A DNA stretch of 64,000 nt from NCBI GenBank assembly GCA_015068325.1, contig SVKQ01000004.1, positions 1 to 64,000 on the forward strand, written 5' to 3'. Below, one piece after another: positions 16,680-24,793 of this stretch. The position numbers and the translations under genes are program-made. The first letter of the stretch is position 1. Every line of letters starts with the position of its first letter. Below the pieces are notes generated by a model that had not been told where the DNA came from, did no database searches, and saw nothing but the letters and a program-made list of their open reading frames with translations. Source of the DNA: Oscillospiraceae bacterium. GTDB lineage: Bacteria > Bacillota > Clostridia > Oscillospirales > Oscillospiraceae.

Positions 16680-17372
16680 ATGATCTATACGACCGAAGTG
16701 CAGCACATGTGCCCGGTTGCCAAGGGTGCATATCACGGCCCGGCCCCCATCCCCGAGGAGGGCAAGTGGGTCCAGGCCAAGGAGATCGGCGACATCTCCG
16801 GTTTTACCCACGGCATCGGCTGGTGCGCGCCCCAGCAGGGCGCCTGCAAGCTGACGCTGAACGTGAAAAACGGGATCATTGAGGAGGCACTGGTGGAGAC
16901 CATCGGCTGCTCCGGCATGACCCACAGCGCCGCCATGGCCGCCGAGATCCTCATCGGCAAGACCATTCTGGAGGCGCTGAACACCGACCTGGTGTGCGAC
17001 GCCATCAACACCGCCATGCGCGAGCTGTTCCTGCAGATCGTGTATGGCCGCACCCAGTCCGCCTTTTCCGAGAACGGCCTGGCCGTGGGTGCTTCCATGG
17101 AGGATCTGGGCAAGGGCCTGCGCTCCCAGATCGGCACCATGTTCTCCACCCGGGAGAAGGGCCCCCGCTATCTGGAAATGGCCGAGGGCTATATCAACCG
17201 CCTGGCGCTGAATGCCGACGGCGAGATCGTGGGCTATGAGTTCGTCAGCCTGGGCAAGATGATGGACTTCATCAAGAAGGGCGATGACGCCAACACCGCC
17301 CTGGAGAAGGCCACCGGCCGCTACGGCCAGTTTGACGGTGCGGCGAAGTATATCGACCCGCGGCAGGAATAA
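16680..17372 (+). CDS. IscU/NifU-like iron-sulfur scaffold protein of the GGGtGRT pair
   Basis: Encodes 230 aa. The central part matches the IscU/NifU N-terminal fold: LTLNVKNGIIEEALVETIGCSG, then AAEILIGKTILEAL, which aligns with the scaffold motif around its second Cys. Additional Cys occur in HMCPVAK and GWCAPQQGACK. It is longer than IscU (~130 aa), with extra N- and C-terminal segments. No cysteine desulfurase (IscS/SufS) lies nearby. ATG 16680 follows AAAGGA by 11 nt. The gene directly downstream, 17 bp away, is the GGGtGRT protein, its habitual partner in Clostridia as I recall. The cluster it carries, if any, and its recipient are unknown. Confidence 0.75.
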   Translation: MIYTTEVQHMCPVAKGAYHGPAPIPEEGKWVQAKEIGDISGFTHGIGWCAPQQGACKLTLNVKNGIIEEALVETIGCSGMTHSAAMAAEILIGKTILEALNTDLVCDAINTAMRELFLQIVYGRTQSAFSENGLAVGASMEDLGKGLRSQIGTMFSTREKGPRYLEMAEGYINRLALNADGEIVGYEFVSLGKMMDFIKKGDDANTALEKATGRYGQFDGAAKYIDPRQE

Positions 17373-17389
17373 GGGAGGAGGACGACACA

Positions 17390-18388
17390 ATGGCTCTGTT
17401 TGAAAGTTACGAGAGAAGGATCGACAAGATCAACGGTGTCCTCGCCCAATACGGCATCGGCTCTGTGGAAAAGTGCCGCGAGATCTGCCGGGACAAGGGC
17501 TTCGACCCATACGAGATCGTCAAGGGTATCCAGCCTATCTGCTTCGAGAACGCCTGCTGGGCGTATACCGTAGGTGCCGCCATCGCCGTCAAATCCGGCG
17601 TCAAGACCGCCGCCGAGGCCGCCAGGCTGATCGGCGTGGGTCTGCAGGCCTTCTGTATCGACGGCTCTGTGGCCGAGGACCGCAAGGTGGGCCTGGGCCA
17701 CGGCAATCTGGGCGCCATGCTGCTCAGCGATGAGTCCAAATGCTTCGCCTTCCTGGCCGGCCACGAGTCCTTTGCCGCCGCTGAGGGTGCCATCGGCATC
17801 GTGAAGAACGCCAACAAGGCTCGCAAGGAGCCGCTGCGCGTGATCCTCAACGGTTTGGGCAAGGACGCCGCCCAGATCATCAGCCGCATCAACGGCTTCA
17901 CCTATGTGCAGACTCAGTTCGACTACTACACCGGCGAGCTGAAGGTGGTCCGCGAGATCCGCTACAGCGAAGGCGAGCGGGCCAACGTCCGCTGCTACGG
18001 CGCCGACGATGTCCGCGAGGGCGTGGCCATCATGCATTTTGAGGGCGTGGATGTGTCCATCACCGGCAACTCCACCAACCCCACCCGCTTCCAGCACCCG
18101 GTGGCCGGTACCTATAAGAAGGAGTGCATTGAGCAGGGCAAGAAGTACTTCTCCGTGGCCTCCGGCGGCGGCACCGGCCGTACCCTGCACCCGGACAATA
18201 TGGCCGCCGGTCCCGCCAGCTACGGCATGACCGACACTATGGGCCGTATGCATTCTGACGCCCAGTTCGCCGGCAGCTCTTCCGTGCCCGCCCATGTGGA
18301 GATGATGGGCTTCCTGGGTATGGGCAACAACCCCATGGTGGGCGCCACCGTCGCTGTGGCCGTCGCTGTGGAAGAGGCCTGCAAGTAA
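17390..18388 (+). CDS. GGGtGRT protein (uncharacterised conserved family)
   Basis: Encodes 332 aa. Contains the family-naming motif in VASGGGTGRTLHPDN near residue 265, plus highly conserved-looking blocks CFENACWAYTVGAAIA, GLGHGNLGAMLLSDES and the Gly/Met-rich end MGFLGMGNNPMVGATVAVAVAVEEA. The family is named after this motif and has no assigned reaction. Cys30, Cys34 and Cys52/Cys56 could bind metal, but that is inference. A GGGAGGAGG site precedes the ATG and 17 bp separate it from the scaffold gene, so both act together. A strong terminator closes the unit. Confidence 0.75.
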   Translation: MALFESYERRIDKINGVLAQYGIGSVEKCREICRDKGFDPYEIVKGIQPICFENACWAYTVGAAIAVKSGVKTAAEAARLIGVGLQAFCIDGSVAEDRKVGLGHGNLGAMLLSDESKCFAFLAGHESFAAAEGAIGIVKNANKARKEPLRVILNGLGKDAAQIISRINGFTYVQTQFDYYTGELKVVREIRYSEGERANVRCYGADDVREGVAIMHFEGVDVSITGNSTNPTRFQHPVAGTYKKECIEQGKKYFSVASGGGTGRTLHPDNMAAGPASYGMTDTMGRMHSDAQFAGSSSVPAHVEMMGFLGMGNNPMVGATVAVAVAVEEACK

Positions 18389-18409
18389 ATCACACCTGTG
18401 TAAAGAAGT

Positions 18410-18446
18410 GGCCCGCGTACTCTTCGGTACGCGGGCCTTTTGTTTT
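18410..18446 (+). terminator. terminator after the GGGtGRT gene
   Basis: An 11-bp stem GGCCCGCGTAC (18410-18420 with 18427-18437) followed by TTTTGTTTTT. Confidence 0.85.
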
Positions 18447-18453
18447 TATATGA

Positions 18454-20077
18454 AATTACGAGGCGGGGTACTACAAGTTGCTGGAGGACTTCAACTGCTA
18501 TGACCGCAACGGCAACGCAGCCCCGCAGGGGGGCGTAAAACTGACGCTGCCCACCGAGGAGAGCGCCTTCGGCTCCATGCAGGATCTGATCCGCATGGGG
18601 CTGGAGGAGGACGCGCTGCTGCAGGGCAAACAGGATGCCGCCGTTCCAGAGATCGTGAAGCAGATCAAAAACACGCTGCCGACCTTCGAGGCGGAACAGC
18701 GTGTGCAGAAGAGCGAGCGGGTGCAGTTTTCTATCAGGGAAGAAGCGAAAGAAGAGGTTAAAAAAATACTTGCAGGTGAAGAAATCCGCCACAACATCTA
18801 TTTGACGGACGGAACACCGGCAATTATGCTCGGCCATGCAGGTGTCCGGAACCTTCCACTTTCGATGAAGCCGAGCCATATTCGCGAGAACATCCTGACA
18901 GAAGAAGAAGCCAAACAGAGAGGATTCCCGACCGGACCGGATCACCACTATCATGGCCTTGGTGAGCCTTTGTTCTATGAAGTGATCGACAATCTTAACG
19001 ACATCGTAGAGGGATATCGAGGAACAAAATACGCTGCAAAACCGGCACGTCGCGAAAACTATTTCCTGCTTGTTTCCAAGTACAAGGACGCGGACCAGAA
19101 CATTATCAATATACCTGTTTACATTAACACCAAGGCTCTGAGCAACGAAATGGTTATGGTAGATACAAACAGTCTGGCTACCGTGTTTGGAAAAATCGGC
19201 TTTCGGGACTATATCAGACGAGAGGTACAAAATAAAAACCTTGTGCGCATAAAAAAGAAAGGCACTACCACCAGTGAGCGGCCGGCGCCAATTGCCGACG
19301 ACTATAGTGGTATTGCCTCTGAAAGTAGAGTACCACAAAACGCCCCTTCTGTCAACACCCAAAAATCGGACCGAGCTGTGTACAGTCAGCAGGAGCAGCA
19401 AGACCACATCCGCGCTGCGGCAAGCCACTTTGGCACGACCCACAACTGGATCGAAGCGGGGTACCTTACAACCGACGGGCAAGTGCTTGACTTCTCCGGA
19501 AGACACGACGGTGCCCCCGGCGGGTCGCGCACGGTGGATCACCGCGATATAAGCGAGGCGCTCGGGCTTGATTACGGCGGGAACGGATACTCCGATGCCA
19601 TGATCCAGTTCATGAGCGAGGGCAACATCCGGCTCATGCCGGAGACCGGTGGCATCAACCTGCAGGCGGAGCCTACCGACAGACAGTATGCCGAACTGCG
19701 GCGTTACATCACATGGGCTTTGCGGCATGACGGCGTAGTACTGGACTTTGATGATCAGAACGGAAACACCATCCGAAGCGAGTGGTACGACCCCAGCTCC
19801 AGCATCAGCAAAAACGTCAGCCGGAGCGGGGAGATCATCGAGACCATCAAGACCCACTACAAGAACGGCGGACGGCAGATGAGCGATCTGGCACGTTTCC
19901 ACAGCCAGTATTCCCTCCGATCCCCCGCCAACATCAGCAGCCGCGAGCTGCTGGCCAACGCGTTGGAGACTACAGCCCAAAACGCCGCGGAGCGGGACAT
20001 CCTGCAGCGGTACCAGGCCCGCGTGGCGGAGCTGAACGAGATCCAGCAGAAGCTGGCCGAGCAGCGCAAACGACAGA
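18454..20077 (+). pseudogene. remnant of a large phage/ICE polyvalent protein, truncated at both ends
   Basis: Continuous open frame without a start: it opens just after a terminator with NYEAGYYKLLEDFNCYDRNG and runs without a native stop into the hairpin at 20078 (the frame stays open to 20406). Part 1 (~18720-19270, lower G+C) contains GFPTGPDHHYHGLGEPL and SNEMVMVDTNSLATVFGK and resembles the barnase/EndoU-like nuclease modules of phage polyvalent proteins. Part 2 (~19400-19900) has HFGTTHNWIEAGYLTTDG, LDFSGRHDG, RTVDHRDI and EGNIRLMPETGGINL, a module common in prophage and conjugative-element giant proteins, then the start of a coiled coil. An isolated fragment of a former mobile element, probably not expressed as a working protein. 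Domain calls are from memory of the families. Confidence 0.6.
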
Positions 20078-20107
20078 CCCCATACCGCACAAATGTACGG
20101 TATGGGG
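20078..20107. terminator. terminator facing the Pro-rich cluster (minus) and the remnant (plus)
   Basis: A 10-bp stem CCCCATACCG (20078-20087) pairs with 20098-20107 around a 10-nt loop. Tails: plus CCATTGTTCTTT, minus TCTGTCGTTTG. Confidence 0.5.
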
Positions 20108-20117
20108 CCATTGTTCT

Positions 20118-20441
20118 TTACAGGATCAGCAGCAGGCCCAGCGCGATCAGGATTTCCTCGTCGGCCTCCTGCCGGAAGAGGAGAAACAGGATCAGCAGCA
20201 ACAACAGGTCGCCGGAGTCCAGATCGCCCAGATGCAGTGCGTCCAGTAGCCGGTCCAGAGCCGGCAGCCCCGGCAGAGGAGGTGAGGAAGACGGTACGGG
20301 CGGCGCATCAGGAACGGGTGGTGGCGGCGGAGGCGGTGCCTCAAAGGGTGGCGGCGGCGGAGGCCGGTGCGGTGGCGGCTCCTCCCGCTGCACCACCCGT
20401 TCATAGCGGCCGCTCTCATCACGGATGTAGCGGTTATACAT
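20118..20441 (-). CDS. proline-rich small protein with hydrophobic Leu-rich C-terminus, unknown
   Basis: Encodes 107 aa. Three visible parts: a short polar Tyr/Arg head (MYNRYIRDESGRYERV), a central polyproline segment (about residues 23-58, runs of six and seven Pro), and a Leu-rich tail with LDSGDLLLLLILFLLFR and LIALGLLLIL. The tail reads as one or two hydrophobic helices. Its ATG overlaps the upstream ORF's stop by 8 nt, so the two are co-translated. Last gene of a three-gene minus-strand cluster below nth. Similar Leu-rich tails occur in short clostridial hypotheticals as I recall, but no function is known to me. Confidence 0.6.
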   Translation of the reverse strand: MYNRYIRDESGRYERVVQREEPPPHRPPPPPPFEAPPPPPPPVPDAPPVPSSSPPLPGLPALDRLLDALHLGDLDSGDLLLLLILFLLFRQEADEEILIALGLLLIL

Positions 20442-20805
20442 GGCCCGACCCCCGTTCCAGCAGGAAGGCTTTTCCTACATGGATCATATGGGACAACTGT
20501 GCGGCCCGGGCCACCTTGTCCCGCTTTTCCGGCTTCAGGAAGGGGCGCAGTGCCATCAACAGCTGCATGGTCTGACTGTTGCTCTGGCTGTATGCCCGCA
20601 GCAGCGGCATCAGACGCCCAATCAGTTGCGGGTCGATCCCCTCCGGCGCCGCCGGCGGAACGGGCGGCGAGGCCGGGACAGATGCATCCGCAGCCGCACT
20701 GCCCTGTCCCATGGCGCCGGAGAGCTGCTGCGCCAGCTGCATGACCTGGGCCATGCTGCCGGGATCGGATAGCAGCGCGTTCAGTTTGTCCTCCAGCTCG
20801 GCCAT
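20434..20805 (-). CDS. small helical protein of unknown function
   Basis: Encodes 123 aa. Predominantly helical, with MAELEDKLNALLSDPGSMAQVMQLAQQLSG at the N-terminus, an Ala/Pro-rich linker (about residues 38-55), and a C-terminal LIGRLMPLLRAYSQSN... helix ending in LERGSGHV. A clear AAAGGAG precedes the ATG. The 'LSDPGSMAQVMQLAQ' segment echoes 'LMRLLQGRDGGQRLQQ' in the gene upstream, suggesting related helical modules. Genes at 20824 (18 bp upstream) and 20441 (overlapping) form one operon with it. Not assignable. Confidence 0.6.
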   Translation of the reverse strand: MAELEDKLNALLSDPGSMAQVMQLAQQLSGAMGQGSAAADASVPASPPVPPAAPEGIDPQLIGRLMPLLRAYSQSNSQTMQLLMALRPFLKPEKRDKVARAAQLSHMIHVGKAFLLERGSGHV

Positions 20806-20823
20806 GGTGCCTGACTCCTTTCC

Positions 20824-21075
20824 CTATTTTTGCAGGTCCTGCCCGATCCGGCGGATCAACTCTGCGCCCCCCGGCGTGGCCATGATGCTTTGGAGCATCT
20901 GCAACAGCTGTGCCGTACTGCCGGCAGCGGCCTGTGAGGCGGCCTGCTGCAGCCGCTGGCCACCGTCCCGGCCCTGCAGCAGGCGCATCAGCGCCTGGCC
21001 GTCCGGCGAACGGGCAATGGCCTGCAGCGCGGCCGGATTTTCCTTCAGCCGCTCGATCATCCTTTTCTGATCCAA
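20824..21075 (-). CDS. small helical protein of unknown function (TTG start)
   Basis: Encodes 83 aa from TTG 21075, which lies 7 nt behind an ideal GAGGAGG site; the more distal ATG at 21102 has no such site. The protein is Gln/Ala/Leu-rich and helical (KRMIERLKENPAALQAIARS, GGQRLQQAASQAAAGSTAQL), ending RRIGQDLQK. First gene of the three-gene cluster. No signal peptide or membrane segment is seen. The family is not recognised. Confidence 0.6.
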   Translation of the reverse strand: MDQKRMIERLKENPAALQAIARSPDGQALMRLLQGRDGGQRLQQAASQAAAGSTAQLLQMLQSIMATPGGAELIRRIGQDLQK

Positions 21076-21120
21076 GGAAACCCCTCCTCGTGTCGTTCTC
21101 ATGGCAGTATATGAGCCGGA

Positions 21121-21153
21121 CAAAAGAAAAGTGCCTGCCGCAGCGGCAGGCAC
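21121..21153 (-). terminator. terminator of nth
   Basis: A 10-bp stem GTGCCTGCCG (21131-21140) pairs with 21144-21153 around CAG. The minus-strand tail is TTTTCTTTTG. Confidence 0.85.
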
Positions 21154-21168
21154 GGATCCATATGGAGT

Positions 21169-21801
21169 TTATGCCGTCGGGTGATCGCACAGGCTGCGCA
21201 GCGGGCAGTCAGCGCAGTGGGGGCTGCGGGCCGTGCACACGTCCCGGCCGAAGAGCACCATGCGGTGGCAGAAGTTGTTGGACTCCTCCGGCGGGATGGC
21301 CTTGCGCAGCTGCTGCTCCACCTTCAGCGGGTCCTTGCTGCCGTCGGTGATGCCCAGACGGCCAGTGATGCGGATGCAGTGGGTGTCGCAGACATAACCC
21401 TCTTTGCCATAGATGTCCCCCAGGATCAGGTTGGCGGTCTTGCGTCCCACGCCGGGCAGCGTCAGCAGATCCTCCATGTTGTCGGGGACCCGCCCGCCGA
21501 AGCGCTCCAACAGATGCCGGGCACTGCCCACGATGTCCCGGGCTTTGGCCCGCCAGAAGCCGCAGGAGTGGACGTACCGACCCACCTCCTCCACGTCGGC
21601 CCCGGCAAAGGCCTCCAGCGTGGGGTAGCGTTCGAACAGTGCCGGCGTCACTTGGTTTACCCGCGCGTCGGTGCACTGGGCGGACAGCCGCACAGAGAAC
21701 AGCAGTTCGTAGTCCTTGCCGTAGTCCAGCGAACACAGCGCGTCGGGGTAGAGCCCTTTCAAAGTGTCAATGATCGCCGCGGTATCGGCCTTCGACTTCA
21801 T
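21169..21801 (-). CDS. nth: endonuclease III (DNA glycosylase/AP lyase)
   Basis: Encodes 210 aa. Base-excision repair of oxidised pyrimidines. The helix-hairpin-helix is LPGVGRKTAN with catalytic Lys121; the catalytic Asp139 is in YVCDTHCIRI; and the [4Fe-4S] motif is C189-x6-C196-x2-C199-x5-C205. Length is normal for the family. Monocistronic, divergent from rarA, with a strong terminator on the 3' side. Confidence 0.96.
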   Translation of the reverse strand: MKSKADTAAIIDTLKGLYPDALCSLDYGKDYELLFSVRLSAQCTDARVNQVTPALFERYPTLEAFAGADVEEVGRYVHSCGFWRAKARDIVGSARHLLERFGGRVPDNMEDLLTLPGVGRKTANLILGDIYGKEGYVCDTHCIRITGRLGITDGSKDPLKVEQQLRKAIPPEESNNFCHRMVLFGRDVCTARSPHCADCPLRSLCDHPTA

Positions 21802-21834
21802 TCGACATCACCTCGCCGCCCATTATAACAGCGG

Positions 21835-21863
21835 TTGCACAAAAATGCAAATGATGCTATAAT
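21835..21863 (+). promoter_or_regulatory. sigma-A-type promoter of rarA
   Basis: TTGCAC (21835-21840), 17-bp spacer, perfect TATAAT (21858-21863), 31 bp before the GTG start. Confidence 0.8.
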
Positions 21864-21894
21864 CATTCTATTCCAAACGAGAGGAGGCGGCGCC

Positions 21895-23160
21895 GTGAAA
21901 CCGCTGGCAGATGAGATCCGGCCCCAGACGCTGGATGAGATGGCAGGGCAGAAGCACCTGTTGGGCGAGGGTGCGCTGCTGCGCCGCCTGATCGAGAGCG
22001 GCACCTCGGCCAACCTGATCTTCTATGGACCCTCCGGCACCGGCAAGACCACCGTGGCCAACATCATCGCCAAGCGGACGGAGAAGGCTCTCTATCACCT
22101 GAATGCCACCACCGCCTCACTGCAGGATGTGAAGAACATCATCGCCGATGTGGATACCATGCTGGCCCCCAACGGCGTGCTGCTGTATCTGGATGAGATC
22201 CAGTACTTTAACAAGAAGCAGCAGCAGAGCCTGCTGGAGTTCATGGAAAACGGAAAAATCACGCTGATCGCTTCCACCACGGAGAACCCCTATTTCTATA
22301 TCTACAACGCCCTGCTCTCCCGCAGTACGGTGTTCGAGTTCAAACCGTTGACGGCGGAGGAGACGCTGCCGGCTGTAGAGCGGGCGATGGAAATCGTCCG
22401 GCGCCGCAGCGGATTACCATTTACCTGGGAGGACACGGTGCCCTCCACCATCGCGGCTTCCTGCGGCGGCGATGTGCGCAAGGCCATCAACGCTGTGGAA
22501 CTGCTCTACCAATCCGCCAGACCAAAAGACGGCGTCTTATATGTGACAAGTGAAGACGCTTTACAGCTATCCCAGCGCAGCGCGATGCGCTATGACAGGG
22601 AGGGGGACGACCACTATGATCTCCTCTCGGCACTGCAGAAATCTATCCGCGGCTCCGATCCGGACGCAGCGGTGTACTATCTGGGCCGGCTGCTGACAGC
22701 GGGCGACCTGCTCTCACCCTGCCGGCGGCTGCTGGTCATCGCGGCAGAGGATATCGGCCTGGCCTATCCCCAAGCTGTAGTCGTTACCAAGGCCTGTGTG
22801 GACGCGGCGCTGCAGTTGGGCCTGCCGGAGGCCCGTATCCCCCTGGCGGAGGCGGCGATCCTGCTGGCCACATCGCCCAAGTCCAACTCCGCCAACAGCG
22901 CCATCAACGCCGCCATGTCGGATATCCAACGGGGCGCTATGGGCAATATCCCCCGCCACCTGCAGAATGCCCACGCCGACAGTGCCGGCAGCGACCCGGT
23001 GCCGAAGTACAAGTATCCTCACAATTACCCCAACCACTATGTCCGCCAGCGCTATCTGCCGGAGGAGCTGGGGGACAGGCACTACTACGAGTACGGTGAG
23101 AACAAGACCGAGCAGGCTGCCCGGCACTATTGGGATTTGATCAAAGGGCAGGACACGTAA
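21895..23160 (+). CDS. rarA: replication-associated recombination protein A (RarA/MgsA AAA+ ATPase)
   Basis: Encodes 421 aa from GTG 21895, 6 nt after GAGAGGAGG and at the conserved KPLADEIRPQTLDEMAGQ. Clamp-loader-like AAA+ protein acting at stalled forks. Walker A is FYGPSGTGKTT, Walker B VLLYLDEIQYF, sensor ASTTENPYF, and the C-terminal tetramerisation region includes SPKSNSANSAINAAMSDI and GMxxx-type KYPHNYPNHYV. Followed after 15 bp by the DUF951 gene, so probably first in an operon reaching the Dabb gene. Confidence 0.93.
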   Translation: MKPLADEIRPQTLDEMAGQKHLLGEGALLRRLIESGTSANLIFYGPSGTGKTTVANIIAKRTEKALYHLNATTASLQDVKNIIADVDTMLAPNGVLLYLDEIQYFNKKQQQSLLEFMENGKITLIASTTENPYFYIYNALLSRSTVFEFKPLTAEETLPAVERAMEIVRRRSGLPFTWEDTVPSTIAASCGGDVRKAINAVELLYQSARPKDGVLYVTSEDALQLSQRSAMRYDREGDDHYDLLSALQKSIRGSDPDAAVYYLGRLLTAGDLLSPCRRLLVIAAEDIGLAYPQAVVVTKACVDAALQLGLPEARIPLAEAAILLATSPKSNSANSAINAAMSDIQRGAMGNIPRHLQNAHADSAGSDPVPKYKYPHNYPNHYVRQRYLPEELGDRHYYEYGENKTEQAARHYWDLIKGQDT

Positions 23161-23175
23161 TGGAGGAGGATCACC

Positions 23176-23373
23176 TTGGACCTGAAGCTGCACGACAAGC
23201 TGGAGCTGAAGCGCGCACACCCCTGCGGCAGCAAGGTGTGGGAGGTGCTGCGCGTGGGCATGGATATCAAGCTGCGCTGTCTGGGCTGCGGCCATGAGGT
23301 GATGGTCACCCGCCGCAAGGTGGAAAAGGCCATCCGGCGCGTTATTTCGGAGGAGGGAGAACAGACGACATGA
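23176..23373 (+). CDS. DUF951 (YyzM-like) small zinc-ribbon-like protein
   Basis: Encodes 65 aa from a TTG start behind GGAGGA. Signature KLELKRAHPCGSKVWEVLRVGMDIKLRCLGCGHEVMVTR: a single Cys in HPCGS and a CxxC in RCLGCGH could form a small metal site. Its family is widespread in Firmicutes, usually near ychF or parB/rpsF, and has no established role. Its TGA overlaps the ATG of the next 31-codon ORF. Confidence 0.85.
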   Translation: MDLKLHDKLELKRAHPCGSKVWEVLRVGMDIKLRCLGCGHEVMVTRRKVEKAIRRVISEEGEQTT

Positions 23374-23465
23374 AGCGAAAAAGATGGATTCGATACATCT
23401 CCATGGGGATCGCCTTTTTGCTGGCGCTACTTATGCTGGCCGGCCTGATTATACCCTATCTGTGA
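23370..23465 (+). CDS. 31-residue single-pass membrane peptide
   Basis: ATG 23370 overlaps the DUF951 stop (ATGA), and GGAGGAGGGAG lies 8-14 nt upstream, so translation is well supported. The peptide has a basic head (MKRKRWIRY) followed by one hydrophobic helix of about 20 residues (SMGIAFLLALLMLAGLIIPYL) and stops at once. This topology predicts an N-in membrane peptide. Function unknown. It is too short for standard gene calling and may be missed in related genomes. Confidence 0.6.
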   Translation: MKRKRWIRYISMGIAFLLALLMLAGLIIPYL

Positions 23466-23485
23466 CCTAAGGGGAGGCGTGTTCT

Positions 23486-23773
23486 TTGAAACATATGATC
23501 CTGGCCAAATTCAAGCCGGAGGTGGCCAACAAAGCGGCGCTGCTGGAGCCCATCCGCGTGCTGTTTTCCGCTGCGGACCAGATCCCCGGCGTTCGTGGCG
23601 CGGCGGTCTATCCCTGCTGCGTGCAGCGGAACAACCGGTACGACGTGCTGATCGTGCTGGACATGGACCGGGAGGCCCTGCCCATGTACGACGATTCGGA
23701 GATGCACCACGCCTGGAAAGCGCGATACGGAAGTTTGTTGGAGAAAAAGGCGATCTTCGACTGTGACATGTGA
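23486..23773 (+). CDS. Dabb-domain (dimeric alpha/beta barrel) stress-responsive protein
   Basis: Encodes 95 aa from TTG 23486 (GGGGAGG 9 nt upstream). The pattern KHMILAKFKPEV...LLEPIRVLFSAADQIPGVRGAAVYPC...NRYDVLIVLDMDREAL...Y is typical of the Dabb family (A/B barrel dimers), whose bacterial members are mostly uncharacterised. Catalytic function cannot be inferred. Probably cotranscribed with rarA-DUF951; a terminator follows. Confidence 0.8.
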   Translation: MKHMILAKFKPEVANKAALLEPIRVLFSAADQIPGVRGAAVYPCCVQRNNRYDVLIVLDMDREALPMYDDSEMHHAWKARYGSLLEKKAIFDCDM

Positions 23774-23781
23774 AAAAAGAC

Positions 23782-23813
23782 GAGCCCGTCATCCCGGCGG
23801 GTTCTCTTTTTTT
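23782..23813 (+). terminator. terminator after the Dabb gene
   Basis: Seven-bp stem GAGCCCG/CGGGTTC (one G-U pair) followed by TCTTTTTTTG. Confidence 0.65.
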
Positions 23814-23869
23814 GACCGTTTTTGTGGAGCACAGGCGCTATAATGGAACGGCACTCGGGGGTGAGGCCC

Positions 23870-24793
23870 ATGACCACCGTATATATCGACCGGGTATTCC
23901 TGCTGAACTTTCTGGCGGATTACCTGCTGCTGCTGACGGCGTCCCGCCTGGCCGGCATCCCTCTGCGCCGCCTTCGGCTGGCGCTGTGTGCGCTGTTGGG
24001 CGCAGCCTATGCGGTGGCCGTTTTTCTGCCGGGCGGCGCCATACTGGCATGGCCCGTTTGGCGACTGTCCGTCGGTGTGGGCATGGCGGTGCTGGCCTTT
24101 TGGCCCCAGCCCCGGCGGCTGCGGCTGACGGCACTGTTCCTTCTGCTCTCCGGCGCGCTGGCAGGAGTGCTGTTGGCGCTGGGCCTGGCGGTCGGGGCGC
24201 CTGAGGCGTATCTGGGCCGTACCCTGCGGGCAGAAATCAGCTGGCCGGTGTTCGCCGGTGCAGCAGCGGCGTTTTATCTGTTGCTGACGCTGCTGTTTCG
24301 CCGCAGCCTGCGCCACGGAGGAGGAGAGATCATGCGAGTTACTGTCACCATCGGAGAGAAGAAGCGGACACTGCTGGCGCTGCACGACACGGGCAACACC
24401 CTGTGTGATCCGGTCAGCGGCGAGGCGGTGCTCGTGCTGGAGCAGTCAGCCATCTATGACCTGTGGCCGCCGGAGGTGAGCGGTATCCTGGACCAGCTTC
24501 TGCCGCCGGAGGAGAAGATGGTGCAGCTCCACCGCCTGCAGCTGGGGCGGGCTTTCTCGCTGCTGCCCTACCGCAGCGTGGGTGTCCCGTCGGGGCTGCT
24601 GCTGGCCTATCGCAGCGACGGCATCACGGTGGAGGGCCGGACCCATCGGCGGACGCTGCTGGCACTGTCAGAGGGGCCCCTCAGCGACGGCGGTACATAT
24701 CAGGCCCTGTGGGGCGGAGAGGAGAGAAGAAAATATGACGGGCATATGGCGCGCCATGCGGCGGTGGCTCCGCCGGAGGATCAGGCCGTGTAA
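23870..24793 (+). CDS. spoIIGA: sigma-E processing peptidase SpoIIGA
   Basis: Encodes 307 aa. Membrane aspartic protease that matures pro-sigma-E in the mother cell once signalled from the forespore. The N-terminal half has about five membrane helices (start [21 protein letters not shown]), and the C-terminal domain carries the pepsin-like [11 protein letters not shown] (Asp173). ATG 23870 follows GGGGGTGAGG. A TATAAT at 23839-23844 is a possible -10 but lacks a well-spaced -35. The gene overlaps sigE by 59 nt, an unusually long overlap for this pair. Confidence 0.93.
   Translation: MTTVYIDRVFLLNFLADYLLLLTASRLAGIPLRRLRLALCALLGAAYAVAVFLPGGAILAWPVWRLSVGVGMAVLAFWPQPRRLRLTALFLLLSGALAGVLLALGLAVGAPEAYLGRTLRAEISWPVFAGAAAAFYLLLTLLFRRSLRHGGGEIMRVTVTIGEKKRTLLALHDTGNTLCDPVSGEAVLVLEQSAIYDLWPPEVSGILDQLLPPEEKMVQLHRLQLGRAFSLLPYRSVGVPSGLLLAYRSDGITVEGRTHRRTLLALSEGPLSDGGTYQALWGGEERRKYDGHMARHAAVAPPEDQAV

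Noticed and set aside
20107..20406. Continuation of the polyvalent-protein frame beyond the hairpin
   Set aside because: Sequence after 20085 is the hairpin and the antisense of the Pro-rich gene (runs of Gly/Ser/Arg). It is readthrough of an open frame, not part of the original protein.
20441..21190. Long minus-strand ORF in another frame through the helical cluster
   Set aside because: Alternative frame of the three small genes; it lacks a ribosome site, whereas the chosen frames have AAAGGAG or GAGGAGG at proper distance.
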